Position numbers and translations under genes: made by a program. A stretch of DNA of 32,199 nt from Prochlorococcus sp. AG-424-M03 (GTDB taxonomy: Bacteria > Cyanobacteriota > Cyanobacteriia > PCC-6307 > Cyanobiaceae), in NCBI GenBank assembly GCA_003213275.1, contig QCNH01000009.1, positions 1 through 32,199 of the forward strand. The letters are read 5' to 3'. Below, piece by piece: positions 19,542 to 29,291 of the stretch (its first letter is position 1; every line of letters starts with the position of its first letter). The notes under the pieces were generated by a model, which was given only the letters and a program-made list of their open reading frames with translations, was not told where the DNA came from and ran no database searches.

Positions 19542-21077
19542 ATGAGATCTATAAAATTACATAAACTTTTAGATTTGGTAGGAATTATTCCTTCATTAGA
19601 TTTAATCGATCATGAAATAAATAATATTTCTTTTAACTCTAAAGAAGTACAAAAAGGAACTTTATTTTTAGGTATGCCTGGTTTAAATGTTGATGGAGGA
19701 AAATATTGTATTGAGGCAATTGAAAATGGCGCAGAGGCTGCCATTATTGGGTATGCTGCAAAACAGAAAATTGGATCTATTGATCGAGAAAGGATTTTGG
19801 TTATAGAGGATAATTTAGATTATATTTTTGGTCAAATAGTCTCTGAGTTTTGGAATAGGCCTTCAAGAAAACTTAAACTTATTGGTGTTACAGGTACAAA
19901 TGGAAAAACGACAATTACTTTTTTATTAGAATATCTTTTAAAAAAATTAGGGAAAAAGACTGCATTATTTGGGACCTTGTTCAATAGATGGCCTGGCTTC
20001 TCTGAAGTGGCTTCTCATACAACTGATTTCGCTGATAAACTTCAAAAAAAATTAAATGCTGCTGTTGAGGCAGAATCGGAATTCGCGATATTAGAGGTAA
20101 GTTCTCATTCTATTGCTCAAAATAGGATATCAGGCTGCGAATTTGAAGCAGCTATTTTTACTAATTTAACTCAAGATCATCTTGATTATCACTCAGATAT
20201 GGAATCTTATTTTCAAACAAAAAGAAAATTATTTTTCCCACCTTACTTAATAGAAAAGGATGGAATTTCCGTATTAAATCATGATGACCCTTGGATAGCT
20301 AAATTATCATCTGATCTTGAAAAAGGATTTTCATTAGTCTCGACAAAGATTACTGCCAGTGAATTTGAAAATGATGATTTTTTTTTCGTAACAGATAAAA
20401 AATTTACTGAAAGTGGCTCCACTTGTATTTTTCATACACCAAAGGAAAAAATTAAACTTTTTGTTCCACTTGTTGGCGAATTTAATTTGATGAATGCGAT
20501 TCAAGCAATAACAATTTTGTATAAACTTAATTTCTCTTTAAAAGATTTATCAAATTTAATACAATCCTTCCCTGGTGCTCCTGGGAGAATGGAGAAAATA
20601 GAAATTGATAATGATAACGTTTCAAGATCACTTCCAACAGTAATTATTGATTATGCCCACACACCTGATGGGTTAAAAAAAGTTTTGCAATCAATTAAAA
20701 AACTTTGTAGAGGGAAACTTATTACTGTTTTTGGCTGTGGAGGAGATCGAGATCTTACTAAAAGGCCTTTAATGGGATCAATAGCTGAAGAGTTTTCTGA
20801 TCACGTGTTTATAACGTCAGATAATCCAAGATCAGAAGAACCGCAAAAGATAGTAAATGATATTTTGATGGGTATAGAAAAAAGAGAAAAAATAACAATT
20901 GATATTGATAGATTTAAAGCAATAAATGAATCTATCAAATTTGCTAATAAAGAAGATATTGTTTTAATTGCAGGAAAAGGACATGAAAACTATCAAATTC
21001 TCAATGATAAAGTGATTGATTTTGATGATAGAAAAATAGCTCAAAAATTATTACAAGAAAAAAGTAAATCTAAATAA
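19542..21077 (+). CDS. murE: UDP-N-acetylmuramoyl-L-alanyl-D-glutamate--2,6-diaminopimelate ligase
   Basis: GVTGTNGKTTITFLLEYLL, DYAHTPDGLKKVL, TSDNPRSEEP, AGKGHENYQ. Confidence 0.97.
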   Translation: MRSIKLHKLLDLVGIIPSLDLIDHEINNISFNSKEVQKGTLFLGMPGLNVDGGKYCIEAIENGAEAAIIGYAAKQKIGSIDRERILVIEDNLDYIFGQIVSEFWNRPSRKLKLIGVTGTNGKTTITFLLEYLLKKLGKKTALFGTLFNRWPGFSEVASHTTDFADKLQKKLNAAVEAESEFAILEVSSHSIAQNRISGCEFEAAIFTNLTQDHLDYHSDMESYFQTKRKLFFPPYLIEKDGISVLNHDDPWIAKLSSDLEKGFSLVSTKITASEFENDDFFFVTDKKFTESGSTCIFHTPKEKIKLFVPLVGEFNLMNAIQAITILYKLNFSLKDLSNLIQSFPGAPGRMEKIEIDNDNVSRSLPTVIIDYAHTPDGLKKVLQSIKKLCRGKLITVFGCGGDRDLTKRPLMGSIAEEFSDHVFITSDNPRSEEPQKIVNDILMGIEKREKITIDIDRFKAINESIKFANKEDIVLIAGKGHENYQILNDKVIDFDDRKIAQKLLQEKSKSK

Positions 21078-21158
21078 AATTTGCTAATCAAATTAGAAAG
21101 ATTTTTATGCTAATTACAAGAAAAGTTTCTTAGAATCAAGTAAGTAATTTTTAAGAAG

Positions 21159-21863
21159 ATGAAAGGGTTAGCCTTAATCGTAGGCGCAGGTGGAATTGGA
21201 ACGCAAATAGCTAAAGATATGAGTGAAAGTGAAAAAGATTTAGATGTTGTTTTATGTGGAAGAAAAAGCGAATTTAATTCTTTTTGGGAATTAGATATAG
21301 AGGATTCCCAATCACTTTTGCAGTTGAAAAATAAAATATCAAATCATCCTTCAAAATTAAGGCTAGTCATTAACGCTACAGGTAGACTTCATAGTGATTC
21401 TCTGCAACCAGAAAAAAGATTACAACATCTTGATAAGATAAATATGATGGAAAGTTTTTCAATAAATGCCTTTTCTCCTATTTTATTGGCTAAAACTATT
21501 GAAGAATTTATTCCAAAAGATATTGATTTTAATTTTGCAAGTATCAGTGCAAGAGTGGGAAGCATTGGAGATAATCAAACTGGAGGCTGGTATTCATATA
21601 GAGCTGCAAAATCTGCTCAAAATCAGTTTTTTAAATCTTTAAGTATTGAGTGGGCTAGACGTTTCCCAAAGGCTACTATTACATTGCTTCATCCAGGAAC
21701 AGTAGATACAGATTTATCTAGACCGTTTCATAAATTTGTTCCAGAGCATAAATTATTTAGTAAAGAAAAATCATCCCAATTTTTGATCAATATTATTAAA
21801 AATCAAACTCCAGTATCTTCTGGGAAATTTATTGCATGGGACAGCTCGGAGATACCTTGGTAA
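21159..21863 (+). CDS. short-chain dehydrogenase/reductase (C-factor-like)
   Basis: VGAGGIGTQIA Rossmann motif, INATG, YSYRAAKSAQNQF, LHPGTVDTDLSRPF. Confidence 0.87.
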   Translation: MKGLALIVGAGGIGTQIAKDMSESEKDLDVVLCGRKSEFNSFWELDIEDSQSLLQLKNKISNHPSKLRLVINATGRLHSDSLQPEKRLQHLDKINMMESFSINAFSPILLAKTIEEFIPKDIDFNFASISARVGSIGDNQTGGWYSYRAAKSAQNQFFKSLSIEWARRFPKATITLLHPGTVDTDLSRPFHKFVPEHKLFSKEKSSQFLINIIKNQTPVSSGKFIAWDSSEIPW

Positions 21864-21893
21864 ACTAAATTTTTTCTTTAAATCAATAGATCT

Positions 21894-23069
21894 TTAAGTC
21901 AATATTTTTTTTACTTCTTTAGCAAGTAAATCAATTTCAGCTTCTGTAGTCATTTGATGTACGCATGCTCTAAACCATTTTGGATCTTCTAAAACTCTAA
22001 TCCAAATTTTCTTTTCTCCAAGTCTCTTTACAAATTTATCCTTATCTTTAATATTTTCGATATTAAAACTAACAATTCCATTTAAATATTTTTTTTCTAA
22101 AACTAATTTAACTCCTTTTAATTGATTTAATTTGTCCCAAAGTTTTTCACTTAATTTTTTGATATGTTTGTTTTTTTCTTTTTCATGGCAATCTTTATCC
22201 AAAAGATCTAAAGAATTCCTGAGCCCAGCAAGTAAAGGAATACAAGAGGTAGCTACTTCAAATTTCCTTGCATCATCATGAAAAAGATTATCTGAAGGTT
22301 CATAGATGCCTTGTTCTTTTTTTAATGATTTCCAACCAATTATTGTTGGATCTGTTTCATGAATAAATCTATCTGAGACATAAATAGCTCCAAGTCCTTC
22401 TGGACCACATGCCCATTTATGAGAAGTTATTGAATATAAATCAGAATAAAAAACTTCCTCTTCAATTTTTATGTGCCCAAAGGTTTGAGCTCCATCAACA
22501 AGTAGATAAGAATTTTCTCGATTATTGTTTAATTCGATAGAAATTTGTTTTAAAGGGATTTTATATCCAAAGTTCCATAAAATATGAGAAATAATTAGGA
22601 TCTTAGTCTTACAATTTAGATTTTTTAAAATCTCTAAAATTATATTTTCATCGTTTAGATTTTTAATTTTTTGAATTGGTAAAATTTTGAATATTAATTT
22701 ATTTCTTCTGCAAAATTCTCGACTTGCAGCTACTACTCCAGGATGTTCACAGTCACTTATTAGTAATTCTTCTCCCTCTTCTACTTTTATTCCCCAAAAA
22801 GGCAAAATCATACCAGAAGAGATATTCTCAGTTAAAGCTACATTCTTTACATTGACACCTAATTTTTGCGCAATGATTCTTTTTGTGGTCAATATTTCTT
22901 TGTAAATAAAAGGCCACATATCATTGGTAAATGGTCCTAAATCTTGGATAATTTCCCAAGTTTTAACTATTGCTTCTAGTGAAGATTTTGGTAATGGTCC
23001 TTGACCTCCATAGTTGAAATAATACTTATTTTTTAATGCGGGTATTTGATCTCTTAAATTATTTATCAT
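21894..23069 (-). CDS. class V aminotransferase-fold protein, likely L-cysteine/cystine lyase (C-DES-like)
   Basis: LRDQIPALKNKYYFNYGGQGPLPKSSLEAI N-terminus, DGAQTFGHI, TSHKWACGPEGLGAIYVS PLP-lysine region. Confidence 0.75.
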   Translation of the reverse strand: MINNLRDQIPALKNKYYFNYGGQGPLPKSSLEAIVKTWEIIQDLGPFTNDMWPFIYKEILTTKRIIAQKLGVNVKNVALTENISSGMILPFWGIKVEEGEELLISDCEHPGVVAASREFCRRNKLIFKILPIQKIKNLNDENIILEILKNLNCKTKILIISHILWNFGYKIPLKQISIELNNNRENSYLLVDGAQTFGHIKIEEEVFYSDLYSITSHKWACGPEGLGAIYVSDRFIHETDPTIIGWKSLKKEQGIYEPSDNLFHDDARKFEVATSCIPLLAGLRNSLDLLDKDCHEKEKNKHIKKLSEKLWDKLNQLKGVKLVLEKKYLNGIVSFNIENIKDKDKFVKRLGEKKIWIRVLEDPKWFRACVHQMTTEAEIDLLAKEVKKILT

Positions 23070-23106
23070 GGAAAATTTAAATTATATTTTTAAAATCTTG
23101 ATTTTT

Positions 23107-23901
23107 TTAAATATTGCCTACTAAAGTTACTGTTCTAAATTCAATATCCTCAATTACTTTCCAAGGCTTAGCACTCCTTTCTGCAAATTCTAAATTTTTA
23201 AATCCTAATTCTTTAAAATCACTTATAAAGTCTGGCTCATACCATGCTCCACTAATACATCCTGTCCATAGATCATGATCATTTTGCAATCTTAAAGGAA
23301 CTTTTTTGTTAGAGACAATATCGCTAATTGCAATTCTTCCATTATCGTTTAAAACTCTTTTTATATTTCTTAGAAGGTTATTTCTAGACTCTGGACTTAC
23401 CAAGTTTAAAACACAATTACTTAAAATAATATCAACTGATTTATCTGCGATTAATGGACTTAAATCTTTATCTAATTCATCAAGTTTTTCAATTGAACCT
23501 TCAAGAAATTCTGTATTGTTGAAACCTATATTTTTTGTAACTTCTTTAGAGGCTGATCTAGATAAAGAAAGCATGTCAGCATTCTGATCAACTCCAATAA
23601 CTTTCCCTTCTTTCCCAACAATTTGGGCACAAATAAAAGCATTTTTGCCGCTACCACTTCCAAGATCCAAGACTATATCATTTTTTTGTACATATTTTGT
23701 TGGATCACCACATCCATAGTCTCTTTCTATAACCTCTTGAGGAATTGCTTCAAGTAAAACGGGATTAAAACCAACTGGTGTACAAAGGCAACTTTCTTTT
23801 TCTAGTGCGGCTGAACCATATCTTTCTTGAATCGCATCTTTATGATCGAATTGATTAGGTGCTTTATTGGATGTGTTTTTATTACAGCAACTTTCAGACA
23901 T
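23107..23901 (-). CDS. ArsM-like SAM-dependent methyltransferase
   Basis: VLDLGSGSGKNAFICAQIVGKEGKVIGVD, SNCVLNLVSPESRNNLLRNIKRVL, DLWTGCISGAWY. The track starts at TTG 23934, which lies in the upstream terminator T-tract; ATG at 23901 (MSESCCNK) preferred. Confidence 0.8.
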   Translation of the reverse strand: MSESCCNKNTSNKAPNQFDHKDAIQERYGSAALEKESCLCTPVGFNPVLLEAIPQEVIERDYGCGDPTKYVQKNDIVLDLGSGSGKNAFICAQIVGKEGKVIGVDQNADMLSLSRSASKEVTKNIGFNNTEFLEGSIEKLDELDKDLSPLIADKSVDIILSNCVLNLVSPESRNNLLRNIKRVLNDNGRIAISDIVSNKKVPLRLQNDHDLWTGCISGAWYEPDFISDFKELGFKNLEFAERSAKPWKVIEDIEFRTVTLVGNI

Positions 23902-23931
23902 ATTTTTAAAAGGACTCTTGATAAATATAGC

Positions 23932-23960
23932 CAAAAAAAAAGCCCCTGAGAAAGGGGCTT
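23932..23960 (-). terminator. Rho-independent terminator of the DUF4278 transcript
   Basis: Minus strand AGCCCCT-TTCTC-AGGGGCT followed by at least 8 T; 7-bp GC-rich stem at 23941-23959. Confidence 0.92.
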
Positions 23961-23978
23961 CTACATTGTTTAATTAAA

Positions 23979-24152
23979 TTATTTAGTGTAATTAACACCT
24001 CTGTAATTTAATTCTGCTTTTTCATTACTTGAAGAAGCGTCATCCATTCTGTTGGTGTATACGTTTCTTCTGTAGGTCAGTTCAACAAGTTGCTTTTTAG
24101 TAGCTTCTTTGTTTTGAACGTAGTTTTTACCTCTGTAAGTTAAAGTAGTCAT
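23979..24152 (-). CDS. DUF4278 family repeat mini-protein
   Basis: MTTLTYRGKNYVQ...LTYRRNVYTNR...LNYRGVNYTK: three copies of the L-x-Y-R-x-x-x-Y motif. Track start is ATG 24188; ATG 24152 gives the DUF4278-like N-terminus. Confidence 0.82.
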   Translation of the reverse strand: MTTLTYRGKNYVQNKEATKKQLVELTYRRNVYTNRMDDASSSNEKAELNYRGVNYTK

Positions 24153-24231
24153 GTTTCGATGTGACAAAACGGCCATCCCCCGTTCCATGGTATGACTCGA
24201 ACTGCGCCCTCAAGTGAGAGTGAACGAAAAA

Positions 24232-24245
24232 GTAGCGATTGCTAC
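24232..24245 (-). promoter_or_regulatory. GTAGC-N4-GCTAC palindrome at the predicted start of the DUF4278 transcript; also fits GTAN8TAC
   Basis: gtagcgattgctac, 6 nt downstream (minus strand) of a TATAAT hexamer. Confidence 0.45.
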
Positions 24246-24251
24246 ATAATT

Positions 24252-24257
24252 ATTATA
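24252..24257 (-). promoter_or_regulatory. candidate -10 box for the DUF4278 gene
   Basis: Perfect TATAAT on the minus strand, about 100 nt upstream of ATG 24152. Confidence 0.5.
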
Positions 24258-24407
24258 AGCGTATTTTTTGCTTGATGTCTAGCTTTTACAAATAGAAACC
24301 AAGATTTAATGTTTTTTTAATTATTATCTAAGGTAAATTTTTTTATAAATAGTCTCTAAAAAGGATTATGTTTATATTTGGTTTAATATTCATGTAACAA
24401 TTTTTTT

Positions 24408-24665
24408 ATGACAGGTTTTTTATATTTCTTGGGAAATACTTTAAGGTGGCCAGTCCTCAAGCCAAAAGAATTTTTTTCTCTACATGCGTATTTTTCAATT
24501 ATTTATTTGATAACTTTTACTTTGAGTAAATATAATGTAAGCCAATCAAATTTAGTTTTTACTCTAGGAATTCTTGCACCTCTTTTGATCGCTATTGGGC
24601 AAGGACTACCAATTGATTGCCTTGATATGGAATCATCTTTGATGAAGGAATTAAAAACTAAGTAA
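24408..24665 (+). CDS. small conserved cyanobacterial membrane protein
   Basis: 85-aa ORF with ATG start, hydrophobic segments and no overlapping better ORF. Confidence 0.75.
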   Translation: MTGFLYFLGNTLRWPVLKPKEFFSLHAYFSIIYLITFTLSKYNVSQSNLVFTLGILAPLLIAIGQGLPIDCLDMESSLMKELKTK

Positions 24666-24687
24666 TATATTTTTCATTTATAAATTT

Positions 24688-24933
24688 TTATAAAACCTGG
24701 ACAACTTCGCTTATTTCGGGAATCATTTCTTTTAACTTTCTTTCAATACCCATTTTTAGAGTCATAGTACTACTTGGGCAACTACCACATGCCCCTTGAA
24801 GTCTGACCTTGACAATTGGACCATCTATTTCTGCAATCTCTACATTACCTCCATCAGATATTAAAAAAGGTCTTAGCTCGTCAAGGACTTTTTCTACATT
24901 TTCGTTTGTCAGCGAGAGTGTTTCAGTACTCAT
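24688..24933 (-). CDS. NifU C-terminal-like Fe-S scaffold (Nfu)
   Basis: [18 protein letters not shown]...[24 protein letters not shown] with CxxC. Confidence 0.95.
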   Translation of the reverse strand: MSTETLSLTNENVEKVLDELRPFLISDGGNVEIAEIDGPIVKVRLQGACGSCPSSTMTLKMGIERKLKEMIPEISEVVQVL

Positions 24934-25003
24934 AATTTTGGATTAACTTTATAATAAGCCTAGAAAGAAATTTGATTAATTGCAAAAAAGATAATTTTCT
25001 GTT

Positions 25004-26500
25004 GTGACTTCATTCAAAAATCCCACTAATGACAATAGCTACTTTGATGCAGTACTAGTAGGAGCAGGGATAATGAGCAGTACTTTAGCCCTCCTGATTT
25101 CAGAAGTTTTACCAGATATAAAGTTACTTCTAATAGAAAAATTAAATGCTCCAGGAAGTGAAAGTACTGGCGCTTTTAATAATGCAGGCACAGGCCATGC
25201 GGCTAATTGCGAATTAAACTATACCCCTTTAGATGAAAAAGGAAATATAAAAATAGACAAAGCGCTCTCAATAAATCGTTCTTTTGAAAGATCCATGTCT
25301 TTATGGGCCTCATTGTATAAAGCAGGGAAAATTGATATTCAAAAGTTTTTAAAATTTATTCCTCATATTAGCTTTGTGTCTGGTCAGGATAATATTTCTT
25401 TTTTAAAAAAAAGATTTCAGAAAATGTCCGAAAATCCTGAATTTATTGATATGGAATTTTCTACATCTTTTGATGAAATCTCATTGTGGGCTCCTCTAAT
25501 AACAAAAGATAGAAATCCATTTACTAAAATTGCTGCTACCAGAATAGGTAGAGGAACTGATATTAATTTTGAGGCTCTCACAAAAGAGTATTTATCATTA
25601 GTTTCTTTAAACAATAATGTTGAAATTAGATACAAAACAGAATTATTAGATTTAAAGAAAATTGATAATAAAAAATGGGAACTTGAAATTAGTTCAGAAG
25701 GTAGAAAAACTTCAATTAGAACTGGCTATGTTTTTCTTGGTTCTGGTGGTAAAACAATTAATTATTTGCAAAAATCGAAAATTCCAGAAGCAAAGACTTA
25801 TGGTGGATTTCCTGTGAGTGGGAAATGGCTTATTTGCGAGGAAAAAGATCTAACAGAAAAACATAACTCAAAAGTTTATGGTAAAGCTGATATTGGATCT
25901 CCACCAATGTCTGTGCCTCATTTAGATACCAGATGGATTGATAATAAAAAACTTCTTTTATATGGACCTTTTGCTGGATTTACAACAAAGTTTCTAAAGC
26001 AAAGTTCATACTTTGACTTATTTAGTTCAATTCAAAAGAATAATATTTTTTCTATGTTAGACGTTGGTTTCAAGAACAGCGATTTAATTAATTACCTAAT
26101 ATCACAATCATTAAAGAACCATAACTCAAGAGTTGAAAATTTAAAGAATATGATGCCATCAGCTAATCCATCTGATTGGTATTTAAAGAATGCTGGTCAA
26201 AGAGTCCAAATAATTAAAAAAACTGAAGGTGGCGGTTCTTTGAAATTTGGAACGGAGATTGTGAATTCATCTGATGGATCATTATCTGCTTTGTTAGGAG
26301 CATCTCCGGGTGCAAGTACTGCGGTTTCAATTATGGTTGAGGTTCTAGAAAAATCTGTATTATTTTCAAATGACAAGCATAATCTTCAGAAAAAAATACA
26401 TGACTTAATTTATCCAGAACTATCGTACTCTGAAAATAACAGTACCTTCATAAAAGACATCAAAAAAAGAAATAATTCCATTTTTGGTTTCCATCCATAA
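25004..26500 (+). CDS. mqo: malate:quinone oxidoreductase
   Basis: [22 protein letters not shown] motif, [41 protein letters not shown] start. Confidence 0.96.
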   Translation: MTSFKNPTNDNSYFDAVLVGAGIMSSTLALLISEVLPDIKLLLIEKLNAPGSESTGAFNNAGTGHAANCELNYTPLDEKGNIKIDKALSINRSFERSMSLWASLYKAGKIDIQKFLKFIPHISFVSGQDNISFLKKRFQKMSENPEFIDMEFSTSFDEISLWAPLITKDRNPFTKIAATRIGRGTDINFEALTKEYLSLVSLNNNVEIRYKTELLDLKKIDNKKWELEISSEGRKTSIRTGYVFLGSGGKTINYLQKSKIPEAKTYGGFPVSGKWLICEEKDLTEKHNSKVYGKADIGSPPMSVPHLDTRWIDNKKLLLYGPFAGFTTKFLKQSSYFDLFSSIQKNNIFSMLDVGFKNSDLINYLISQSLKNHNSRVENLKNMMPSANPSDWYLKNAGQRVQIIKKTEGGGSLKFGTEIVNSSDGSLSALLGASPGASTAVSIMVEVLEKSVLFSNDKHNLQKKIHDLIYPELSYSENNSTFIKDIKKRNNSIFGFHP

Positions 26501-26555
26501 TTCTAATTAGCTAATATTAATCAAGATGTAATAAGAGGAGAATTTTTATTTCTAT

Positions 26556-28364
26556 ATGACTGATATATCGGTTTCAAAAATTAGAAATTTCTGCATAATA
26601 GCTCATATTGACCATGGTAAATCTACCCTTGCTGATAGGTTGCTCCAAGATACTGGTACTGTCCAGCAACGGGATATGCAAGAACAATTTTTGGACAGTA
26701 TGGATCTTGAAAGAGAGAGAGGAATTACTATCAAGTTACAGGCCGCTAGGATGAAATATAAAGCTGACGATTCTCAAGAATATGTTTTGAACTTAATAGA
26801 TACCCCAGGGCATGTTGATTTCTCTTATGAGGTTAGTAGATCTCTTCAAGCTTGTGAAGGTGCCTTACTTGTTGTTGATGCAAGTCAAGGAGTAGAAGCT
26901 CAAACTTTAGCTAATGTTTATCTTGCCTTAGAAAATAATCTTGAAATAATTCCTGTTTTAAATAAAGTTGATTTACCAGGTGCTGATGCTGAAAAAATAA
27001 AACAAGAAATAGAGGAAATTATTGGACTTGATACATCTAATGCAATAAATTGTTCAGCAAAAACTGGAGTTGGTATTAAAGATATTTTGGAAGCAATCGT
27101 AAGAAGAGTACCTCCTCCTCAAGATGAAATTAAACTACCTACAAAGGCACTCATTTTTGATTCTTATTATGATCCGTACAGAGGAGTTATTGTTTATTTC
27201 AGAGTGATATCTGGTTCTCTTAATAAGAGAGAGAAGATATTATTAATGGCGAGTAAAAAAAATTATGAACTGGATGAGATAGGAATAATGGCACCTGATC
27301 AGCAGCAAGTTGATGAATTACATGCAGGAGAAGTTGGTTATTTAGCTGCTTCTATCAAATCAGTCGCTGATGCAAGAGTAGGAGATACGATTACTCTTTT
27401 AAATTCACCTGCAAATGATCCTTTGCCAGGTTATAAGACCGCAAATCCTATGGTTTTTTGTGGCTTATTCCCGACTGATGCTGATCAATTCCCAGATTTA
27501 AGGGTATCTCTTGAAAAATTACAATTATCTGATGCAGCTTTAAAATATGAGCCCGAAACCAGTAGCGCGATGGGCTTCGGGTTTAGGTGCGGATTCCTAG
27601 GACTTCTTCATATGGAGATTGTTCAAGAAAGATTAGAAAGAGAATATGATTTGGATCTAATCGTAACGGCACCATCAGTTATCTATAAGGTTAATTTAAA
27701 TCAGCAGGAACATATCTTTATTGATAACCCTTCTACAATTCCTGATCCACAACTTAGAGAATCAATAGAAGAGCCTTATGTGAAAATGGAAATTTATGCT
27801 CCCAATGAATTTAATGGAACATTAATGGGTTTATGTCAGGAAAGAAGGGGAGTATTTATAGATATGAAATATATAACAACAGATCGAGTTACTTTGATAT
27901 ATGAAATTCCATTAGCAGAAGTAGTTACAGATTTCTTTGATCAAATGAAAAGTAGGACCCAAGGTTATGCATCAATGGAATATCATTTGATTGGCTATAG
28001 AAAGAATGACCTTGTTAGATTAGATGTTCTAATAAATTCAGAAAGAGCAGATCCATTAACTTCTATTGTTCATAAAGATAAGGCTTATGGAATTGGCAGG
28101 AGTTTAGTTGAGAAATTAAAAGAACTTATTCCAAAACAACAATTTAAAATACCTATTCAAGCATCAATCGGTAGTAGGATTATTGCAAGTGAAAGTATAA
28201 GTGCTTTGCGAAAAGATGTTTTATCTAAATGTTATGGAGGAGATATTTCTCGGAAAAAGAAACTTTTAAAGAAACAAGCCAAAGGTAAAAAGAGGATGAA
28301 GGCAATGGGTAAAGTTGAAGTCCCTCAAGAAGCTTTTATGGCAGTCCTGAAATTAAACCAGTAA
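26556..28364 (+). CDS. lepA: elongation factor 4
   Basis: [59 protein letters not shown]-terminal [22 protein letters not shown]. Confidence 0.98.
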
Positions 28365-28443
28365 TTTTTTTTAATTTAAAATTTATAGCTATTTATTTTT
28401 AAAAGAATTGGGTATATTTCAGTCATATCTGTAAAAAAAGATT

Positions 28444-29289
28444 TTGGATATTAACTCATTTAATCGTGTCGGCGCAAATATCAGAAAAGCTGGATTTCTA
28501 ATTGTTCTTTTTTATCTTCTTGTTGTTTTAATAATGAAAATTTTAGAGGCCAATAATTTTTTTGGTTATTCATTTTCAATGTTAAGCAATGATATCTTTG
28601 CCCCTCCTTCGCTTAATCATTTATGTGGCACAGATAGATTAGGAAGAGATGTTTGCTTAAGAACTTTGCAAGGATCATCCTTAGCGATAGAAGTGGTGTT
28701 CTTAGCTATTCTTTTTTCATTAAGTTTAGGTTTGCCATTAGGATTATTAAGTGGATATTTTGGTGGTTTGCTTGATAAATGCTTATCACTAATAATGGAT
28801 ACTATTTTTTCAATACCTGTAATTTTGCTTTCAATTGTTGTGGCCTTTGTCTTGGGTAAGGGTATCCTTAACGCAGCTTTGGCATTGTGTATTGTTTACT
28901 CGCCTCAATATTTTAGATTAATCAGAAATCAGACAATATTAGTTAAATCTGAAACTTATGTGGAGGCAGCTCAAGTTGCAGGAGCTGATGTTAAAAAAAT
29001 TATTTTTAAATATATTCTCCCAAATGTAATAACACCTTTGCCTATTCTGCTTACCCTAAATGCTGCGGATGCTGTTTTGGTATTAGGAAGTTTGGGATTT
29101 TTAGGTCTTGGTGTTCCTGCAGATGTCCCAGAATGGGGAAGTGATTTAAATCTTGCTCTTGCTGCTTTACCAACAGGTATATGGTGGACGGCTTTGTTCC
29201 CAGGTTTGGCAATGTTTTTTTTAGTTTTAGGTCTTTCTTTTATAGGAGAGGATCTTGAAGAAATTTTTGATAGTCAAAACTCTGAATAA
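28444..29289 (+). CDS. DppC/OppC-type ABC transporter permease
   Basis: HLCGTDRLGRDVCLRTLQG, EAAQVAGADVKKIIFKYILPNVITPLPI EAA motif; TTG start. Confidence 0.9.
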   Translation: MDINSFNRVGANIRKAGFLIVLFYLLVVLIMKILEANNFFGYSFSMLSNDIFAPPSLNHLCGTDRLGRDVCLRTLQGSSLAIEVVFLAILFSLSLGLPLGLLSGYFGGLLDKCLSLIMDTIFSIPVILLSIVVAFVLGKGILNAALALCIVYSPQYFRLIRNQTILVKSETYVEAAQVAGADVKKIIFKYILPNVITPLPILLTLNAADAVLVLGSLGFLGLGVPADVPEWGSDLNLALAALPTGIWWTALFPGLAMFFLVLGLSFIGEDLEEIFDSQNSE

Positions 29290-29291
29290 AT

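Noticed and set aside
21078-21120. aatttg-ctaat-caaatt hairpin after murE as a terminator
   Set aside because: Only a 6-bp AT-only stem with a weak, offset T-run; likely chance in this composition.
24186-24220. tRNA-like T-arm string (minus strand gggcgcagttcgagtcatacc)
   Set aside because: TTCGAGTC resembles a T-loop but the flanks cannot pair as a T-stem and no acceptor or anticodon arm was found.
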